This document shows positions 60,142 through 64,000 of a stretch of DNA of 64,000 nt, one piece after another (within the stretch, counting starts at the first letter, position 1; each line of letters begins with the position of its first letter). Location of the stretch: NCBI RefSeq assembly GCF_947568225.1, contig NZ_CANOOQ010000001.1:1488001-1552000 (forward strand), written 5' to 3'. The DNA is from Faecalispora anaeroviscerum. Lineage in GTDB: Bacteria > Bacillota > Clostridia > Oscillospirales > Acutalibacteraceae. The notes below the pieces were generated by a model that searched no databases, was not told where the DNA came from, and saw only the letters and a program-made list of their open reading frames with translations. The translations under genes were made by a program, and so were the position numbers.

Positions 60142-61134
60142 TTATAAATCAAAATCCAATTTTTTTTCGGTGGGTTCCAGCAGTTGAGAATCCAATCCAA
60201 GGCTGCTCAGCAGCTCCTGCGCAGCATTATAGCCCATCTTCTTCTGGCGGTTGTTCATCGCAGCAACCTCAATAATCACCGCAAGGTTGCGCCCCGGCTT
60301 TACCGGAATCGTCAGAATCGGCACCCGAATCCCCAGAATTTCCGTATAGTCATTTTCAAGGCCCATCCGGTCGTAATTCTTAGAGCTGTCCCATTGTTCC
60401 AGACTGATGACCATATCCAGTTTCTCGGTCACCTTGACGGCACCCATACCGAAAATGCGCCGGGCATTGATAATGCCTATGCCACGCAGCTCGATAAAAT
60501 GACGGATATTTTCCGGCGAGGTACCCACTAGGGATTTGGCCGACACCCGGCGGATTTCCACCGCGTCGTCGGCGATCAGACGGTGGCCGCGCTTAATCAG
60601 CTCAATGGCTGTCTCGCTCTTGCCCACACCGCTGTCTCCCACCAGAAAGATTCCTTCGCCATATACTTCTACCAAAACGCCATGGCGTGTAATGCGCGGG
60701 GCTAGCTCAACGTTCACATACGATACGAGCGCGGCCATCAGGTCGCTGGTCGGTTCGGACGAACTGAACACCGATACGCCATAAATCTGCGCCGCTTCCA
60801 GCAGTTCGGGCAACGGTTCAATATCGCGCGCAACAATGACCGCAGGCGATTTTTTCGATAACAGCTTGTTAAGCGAAACCTGCCGTTCCTCCGGCGAAAA
60901 GCTGCTTAAAAACGCTGTTTCTGTATTCCCCATGATCAGGATACGATGAGAATCGAAATAATCAAGAAAACCGTTCAGCTCCAGGCCCGGACGGTTCACC
61001 TCGCGGGAAGAAATCAATACCTTTTCTGGATCGACCGGCATATAAACAGGGCGAAGGGAAAGCTCTTTAATCACCTTGGAAAGCGGGACCGTATAGGTTG
61101 GCTTCGCGTTGTGGTTCTCGTGGCCGCTCATCAT
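60142..61134 (-). CDS. hprK: HPr kinase/phosphorylase
   Basis: A bifunctional enzyme that phosphorylates Ser46 of HPr for carbon catabolite control. 330 residues. The N-terminal MurF-like regulatory domain runs to about 130. The catalytic domain has the P-loop GVFLVGDSGVGKSETAIELI, LIADDAVEIRR and the C-terminal signature region LDMVISLEQWDSSKNYDR, with IPVKPGRNLAVIIEVAAMN. The first ATG with a well-placed AGGAG is at 61134; a GTG two codons upstream and an ATG one codon downstream are alternatives. First gene of the operon through pfkA. Confidence 0.96.
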   Translation of the reverse strand: MMSGHENHNAKPTYTVPLSKVIKELSLRPVYMPVDPEKVLISSREVNRPGLELNGFLDYFDSHRILIMGNTETAFLSSFSPEERQVSLNKLLSKKSPAVIVARDIEPLPELLEAAQIYGVSVFSSSEPTSDLMAALVSYVNVELAPRITRHGVLVEVYGEGIFLVGDSGVGKSETAIELIKRGHRLIADDAVEIRRVSAKSLVGTSPENIRHFIELRGIGIINARRIFGMGAVKVTEKLDMVISLEQWDSSKNYDRMGLENDYTEILGIRVPILTIPVKPGRNLAVIIEVAAMNNRQKKMGYNAAQELLSSLGLDSQLLEPTEKKLDFDL

Positions 61135-61250
61135 TATCACTCCTATATTTTTCGCCGCCTGATCAAAGTCAGGCCGCAGCTTTTGCCCGTTTCAAACGTC
61201 GGGAAACCTACCGTGGTCAAAATTTGCTTTGCAAAGATTTATCTGTTGTT

Positions 61251-61279
61251 ATTATAGCTCAAAACCGGGCAAAATTCAA
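61251..61279 (-). promoter_or_regulatory. Sigma-A promoter of the hprK operon
   Basis: Leftward TTGAAT (61274-61279), 17-bp spacer, perfect TATAAT (61251-61256), about 115 bases before the hprK start. Confidence 0.7.
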
Positions 61280-61700
61280 TGATTGGCCACCTGAAAGTCA
61301 ATTTGCCCAAACTGGCAAAAGAAATGATTGCACAGGGAAATTTTATGTTATAATAACCTCACGGCGTAAGCGAAAGCAGAGCTTTCGACGCCTGAAGATT
61401 GTTAAAAAGAAAATTAATATTTCAGCCAAGACAAATTCCTTCTGCTATACTATAATAATCTGGAAAGAGCATAATCTCTTACCTAAATGCCAATATCGGC
61501 TTCCTTCGAAAAGCCGGAATATTCTTTTCCTGCAAAATGATAACCCCGCGGCGTGATTGCTGAGCGATCCTTACCTGTGCAAAAGGCATTGTGAATCTGC
61601 CGCTTGATCTGTGATAAAATAAGTGAGTTTTGATGATTTGCGGATTGGCCGGAGGCGTTGGATTCGCTGAGCGGCTCGGCTGACCGGAACGGGAGGATTT
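61280..61700. other. Control region upstream of the glycosyltransferase, with a hairpin
   Basis: About 420 bp without a gene. A TATAAT at 61349-61354 with TTGCAC 15 bp upstream is followed by a hairpin, GGCG-CGAAAGC-AGA-GCTTTCG-CGCC (61363-61392), at the expected transcript start. A second TATAAT near 61455 with AAGACA 17 bp upstream is an alternative promoter. No small ORF is convincing. Confidence 0.4.
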
Positions 61701-62888
61701 ATGAAAATCGCCATTTTTACAGAAACATACCTGCCTCAAACCTCCGCGGTAGAAACGCAGGTTCTGCTGCTCGCCCAATCTCTCATTCGCATGGGGCATG
61801 AGGTGCTGGTAGTCAGCACCGACGTGGAATCAGAAGAATGCTATCTGGAGCAGCACACCCTGTTCGGCCCGGCCAAGCCCGCCGACACCGTCTACGGGCA
61901 AACGGGACAGCGGACCAAACTGAACCGGTTAAAAGATTTTATTGAAGATTTCGACCCGGATGTGATTCACCTGTTCACTTTTTGTTCGGTGGGCGGGCTG
62001 GGTCTAAAGTACGCTCTTTCCCACGATCTTCCCCTGATCACCACAGTACAGAGTACCCACAATGTAAGTGAGGGCTTTTACGGCAAAGGAATTCGCCGTC
62101 TGCTAAACCAAAAGCTGTGCCAAAGCGCTTACCGCAAAGCACTGGCCTTTTCTGATCTTGTGACGAGCCCCTCGCAGAAAATTCTGCGCAAGATTCGTCC
62201 CTTGTGCAAACACCGCCAGCTAACCGTTTCTCCCCTTTGCATAGACACCGAACGACTGCGCAAAAAGACGCCGGAGGGGGAACAAACCGAAGCAATGCGC
62301 CGTCGCCTTGGAATCACCGGAAAAACAGGAATCCTTTTTGTGGGAACACTGGGCAAGGACAACCAGGTGGATGCTTTGTTGGATCGATGGGCTACCCTAT
62401 GTAAAGGGCAAACCAAGCTGCATCTGGCAATCGTAGGGACAGGCCCGCAGTTCGACGAGCTGAAAAACAAAGCAAATCTGCTGGGAATTTTTTCACGGAT
62501 CACCTTTGCCGGAGAGATTCCGCGGGAACAGATTCCGCTGTGCTACCAGGTTTGCAGTGCGTTTTTCAGTGCGTCGGAATCTGACACCATGAAGGCTGCC
62601 CCGCTCGAAGCTATTGTGAGCGGTCTGCCAGTCATTCTGCCGAAGAACTGTGCCTGCGCCGAGCTGCTGGTGGATGGGGTCAACGGCTTCGCATATGATT
62701 GTGAAACCGATATTGAAAAAATCCTGTGCAATTTCGCCTCCCTTTCCCCGGAAAAAGAAGCGGCCATGAAAAAGCTGGTCACACGCACAATGGGTGATCT
62801 GACGCTTGAGGAACAGGCAAAGAGCTTTTTGAGTTTTTACTCGCTCACGCAAAAGCACCACTACAAAACAGCAGAAAAACTGGAATAA
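61701..62888 (+). CDS. Glycosyltransferase family 4 protein
   Basis: A 395-residue GT-B-fold retaining glycosyltransferase. It starts MKIAIFTETYLPQTSAVETQ behind GGGAGG. The N-terminal domain has FDPDVIHLFTFCSVGGLGLKYA and TTVQSTHNVSEGFYGKG. The donor domain has ILFVGTLGKDNQVDALLDRW, IVGTGPQFDELKNKA and the E-x7-E-type region SASESDTMKAAPLEAIVSGLPVI. The closest known activities are diacylglycerol glucosyltransferase-like or phosphatidylinositol mannosyltransferase-like membrane glycolipid synthesis. The acceptor is unknown. Confidence 0.9.
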   Translation: MKIAIFTETYLPQTSAVETQVLLLAQSLIRMGHEVLVVSTDVESEECYLEQHTLFGPAKPADTVYGQTGQRTKLNRLKDFIEDFDPDVIHLFTFCSVGGLGLKYALSHDLPLITTVQSTHNVSEGFYGKGIRRLLNQKLCQSAYRKALAFSDLVTSPSQKILRKIRPLCKHRQLTVSPLCIDTERLRKKTPEGEQTEAMRRRLGITGKTGILFVGTLGKDNQVDALLDRWATLCKGQTKLHLAIVGTGPQFDELKNKANLLGIFSRITFAGEIPREQIPLCYQVCSAFFSASESDTMKAAPLEAIVSGLPVILPKNCACAELLVDGVNGFAYDCETDIEKILCNFASLSPEKEAAMKKLVTRTMGDLTLEEQAKSFLSFYSLTQKHHYKTAEKLE

Positions 62889-62893
62889 TACAG

Positions 62894-62940
62894 ATACCGA
62901 AAAGACAGGTGGGAAATTATCCAACCTGCCTTTTCGGTAT
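62894..62940 (+). terminator. Terminator of the glycosyltransferase gene
   Basis: ATACCGAAAAG-CAGGT and ACCTG-CTTTTCGGTAT arms (62894-62909 / 62924-62940, one bulge each) directly after the stop. Confidence 0.85.
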
Positions 62941-62958
62941 TAATATTTTGACGGGCAA

Positions 62959-62992
62959 CAAAAAAGGGACATTCTTTGAATGCCCCTTTTTC
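62959..62992 (-). terminator. Terminator of secF
   Basis: AAAAAGGG-CATTC-TTT-GAATG-CCCTTTTT with A/T runs on both sides. It ends the leftward secDF transcript 18 bp after the secF stop. Confidence 0.88.
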
Positions 62993-63009
62993 ATTGCTAT
63001 TGAATGGAC

Positions 63010-63975
63010 TCAGCGGGATGAAGCCGTCTGTTGCAGCTTCTTCTGCTGCTTATGCTTCTGCCACATTACGTACAGAGGGCCAGCCACGCAGATGGAGGAA
63101 TAGCAGCCGGTAATAATACCTACCATCATCGGCAGAGCAAAGGTCTGCACAGAATCCAGATTGTACATTACGCTGACGATATACACCACCGCGATTGCGG
63201 CAAAGGTGCAGCCCGCGGTATACAGAGAACGGGTCAGGGTCTGATTGATGCTGGTGTCGACCAAAACGCCGTAATCGGTCTTGGGACCCATCAGCTTGCG
63301 GTTTTCACGGATACGGTCGTAAATAATGATCGTATCGTTCAGGGAATAGCCGAGAATGGTCAGAACAACCGCGATAAAGTTATCGTTGATCGGCATGCGG
63401 AAGATGACAAATGTAAAGTACACCATCGCCACGTCGTGCAGCAGGGCGATAATCGCCATAGTACCCGCGGAAGCACCACCGATCTTCTTAAAGCGGATTG
63501 CAATGTAGACAATCAGCAGCGCAGCCGCAACCAATACCGACAACAGGCACTTGAGGAAGAAATCGCGGCCCATAACCGGGTTGACAGAGCTGGATTCCAC
63601 TACGGCAAAGTTTGCTTTCGGGTATTCCTTTGCCAACGCGGTGGCCACCGCCTGCTGATGCTCCACGCTCAGCGACTCCGTACCGGAGAAGGAAATCGAC
63701 ACATTATTGAGAGCTTCCTTGCCGGTCGCGGACTTTACATCCTCATTGATGTTAACGGTAACAGGCTTGCTCGTCGTAGTCTGAACAATATCCTGTACCT
63801 TTTCCTGATCGATGGTGCCGGTATAGGAGTACTTAATCAGCGCACCGCCGGTGAACTGAATATCAAGCTGAGTGCCGAAAATAACGTTAAAGATCAGGCC
63901 GATTGCCATCAGGCCCAACGAAACCGTAAAGTAGATCTTGCGGTTCTCATAAAAATGAACTTGAAAAGTTTTCAT
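63010..63975 (-). CDS. secF: Protein translocase subunit SecF
   Basis: An accessory component of the Sec translocon that uses the proton motive force to pull exported proteins through. 321 residues with six predicted helices. Helix 1 is IYFTVSLGLMAIGLIFNVIFG. The extracytoplasmic P1-like domain (about 40-135) follows LDIQFTGGALIKYSY (FTGG motif). The C-terminal half has SLNDTIIIYDRIRENRK, the SecF signature, and five helices. GGAGGTG site. It overlaps the presumed secD stop by 3 bases at the window edge. Confidence 0.96.
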   Translation of the reverse strand: MKTFQVHFYENRKIYFTVSLGLMAIGLIFNVIFGTQLDIQFTGGALIKYSYTGTIDQEKVQDIVQTTTSKPVTVNINEDVKSATGKEALNNVSISFSGTESLSVEHQQAVATALAKEYPKANFAVVESSSVNPVMGRDFFLKCLLSVLVAAALLIVYIAIRFKKIGGASAGTMAIIALLHDVAMVYFTFVIFRMPINDNFIAVVLTILGYSLNDTIIIYDRIRENRKLMGPKTDYGVLVDTSINQTLTRSLYTAGCTFAAIAVVYIVSVMYNLDSVQTFALPMMVGIITGCYSSICVAGPLYVMWQKHKQQKKLQQTASSR

Positions 63976-64000
63976 TTATCGGCACCTCCATACAGCCACT
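63972..64000 (-). CDS. secD: Probable 3' end of secD (cut by window edge)
   Basis: In the leftward direction the last bases read WLYGGADK followed by TGA, which overlaps the secF ATG (ATGA). Its position directly before secF and the overlap suggest the C-terminus of SecD. Only eight codons are visible, so this is an inference from gene order. Confidence 0.55.

Noticed and set aside
1..64000. CRISPR arrays, rRNA genes, riboswitches, T-boxes, insertion-sequence transposases
   Set aside because: None was recognised. The only regular short repeat array is the coding repeat in cotJA.

Overview
The window is chromosomal DNA of an anaerobic, endospore-forming Firmicute of the class Clostridia, most likely an Oscillospiraceae/Ruminococcaceae relative. 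The signs are strong AGGAGG ribosome sites with many TTG/GTG starts, a cotJABC spore coat operon, rubredoxin plus flavodiiron protein for oxygen scavenging, fermentative lactate dehydrogenase, and the low-GC Gram-positive gene order hprK-murB-rapZ-whiA-dnaE-pfkA. Most of the window is moderately GC-rich core genome. About 2.6-13.5 kb is more AT-rich, with decayed genes and regulators typical of an accessory region. LAYOUT. 0-2.5 kb: end of polyphosphate kinase, then an atypical phosphofructokinase. 2.6-5.8 kb: a relic of a cytochrome b5-like gene, a secreted DUF2680-like protein and a divergent two-component system. 5.9-13.5 kb: a ferredoxin relic, an HxlR/nitroreductase/old-yellow-enzyme cluster, an AraC-type HTH gene with a SEC-C methionine aminopeptidase, and a frameshifted DUF4417 gene followed by a second copy of its tail. 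13.6-20.7 kb: tRNA-Leu(UAG), then a leftward block with mutY, murD, two M42 peptidases, GNAT and a methionine-gamma-lyase-like enzyme. 20.7-32.7 kb: DEAD-box helicase, amidase, MTA/SAH nucleosidase, cyclase, macrodomain, rubredoxin-FprA operon, Ca-type P-ATPase, SppA and an RDD protein. 32.7-43 kb: the spore coat operon and its two intervening elements. 43-52.6 kb: MFS exporter, cardiolipin synthase, DegV, RidA, LDH, an SOS-boxed DNA repair pair and an NRAMP-like transporter. 52.6-61.1 kb: the hprK-to-pfkA operon. 61.7-64 kb: a glycosyltransferase and secDF. KEY OBSERVATION. The leftward operon cotJA-cotJB-cotJC is intact except that cotJC (manganese-catalase-like coat protein) is cut into three pieces: codons 1-30 at 42089-42179, the middle at 37835-38266 and the last 25 codons at 32809-32885. 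The pieces are separated by two compact elements of 3,822 bp and 4,949 bp. Each element carries its own large serine recombinase at the end next to the downstream cotJC piece, and each is bounded by a short direct repeat lying in the same reading phase of cotJC. Removing both elements at these repeats gives exactly 600 bases: an uninterrupted 199-codon CotJC plus stop. The joined ends of each excised circle would form the long imperfect palindrome expected of a serine-integrase attP. Sigma-E-like promoter elements lie upstream of the recombinase units. This is the architecture of skin-type elements, which are excised in the mother cell during sporulation, but here two unrelated elements sit in tandem in one coat gene, each with unusual cargo (TspO and an alpha/beta hydrolase; an ion-transporter-family permease and a 2-hydroxyacid dehydrogenase). 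HOW THE GENES WORK TOGETHER. In vegetative cells the elements would be carried passively, with their cargo and a broken cotJC. During sporulation, mother-cell sigma factors would express the recombinases, excise both elements and restore CotJC just as the cotJ operon is needed. No CRISPR array, rRNA, riboswitch or replication origin was seen.
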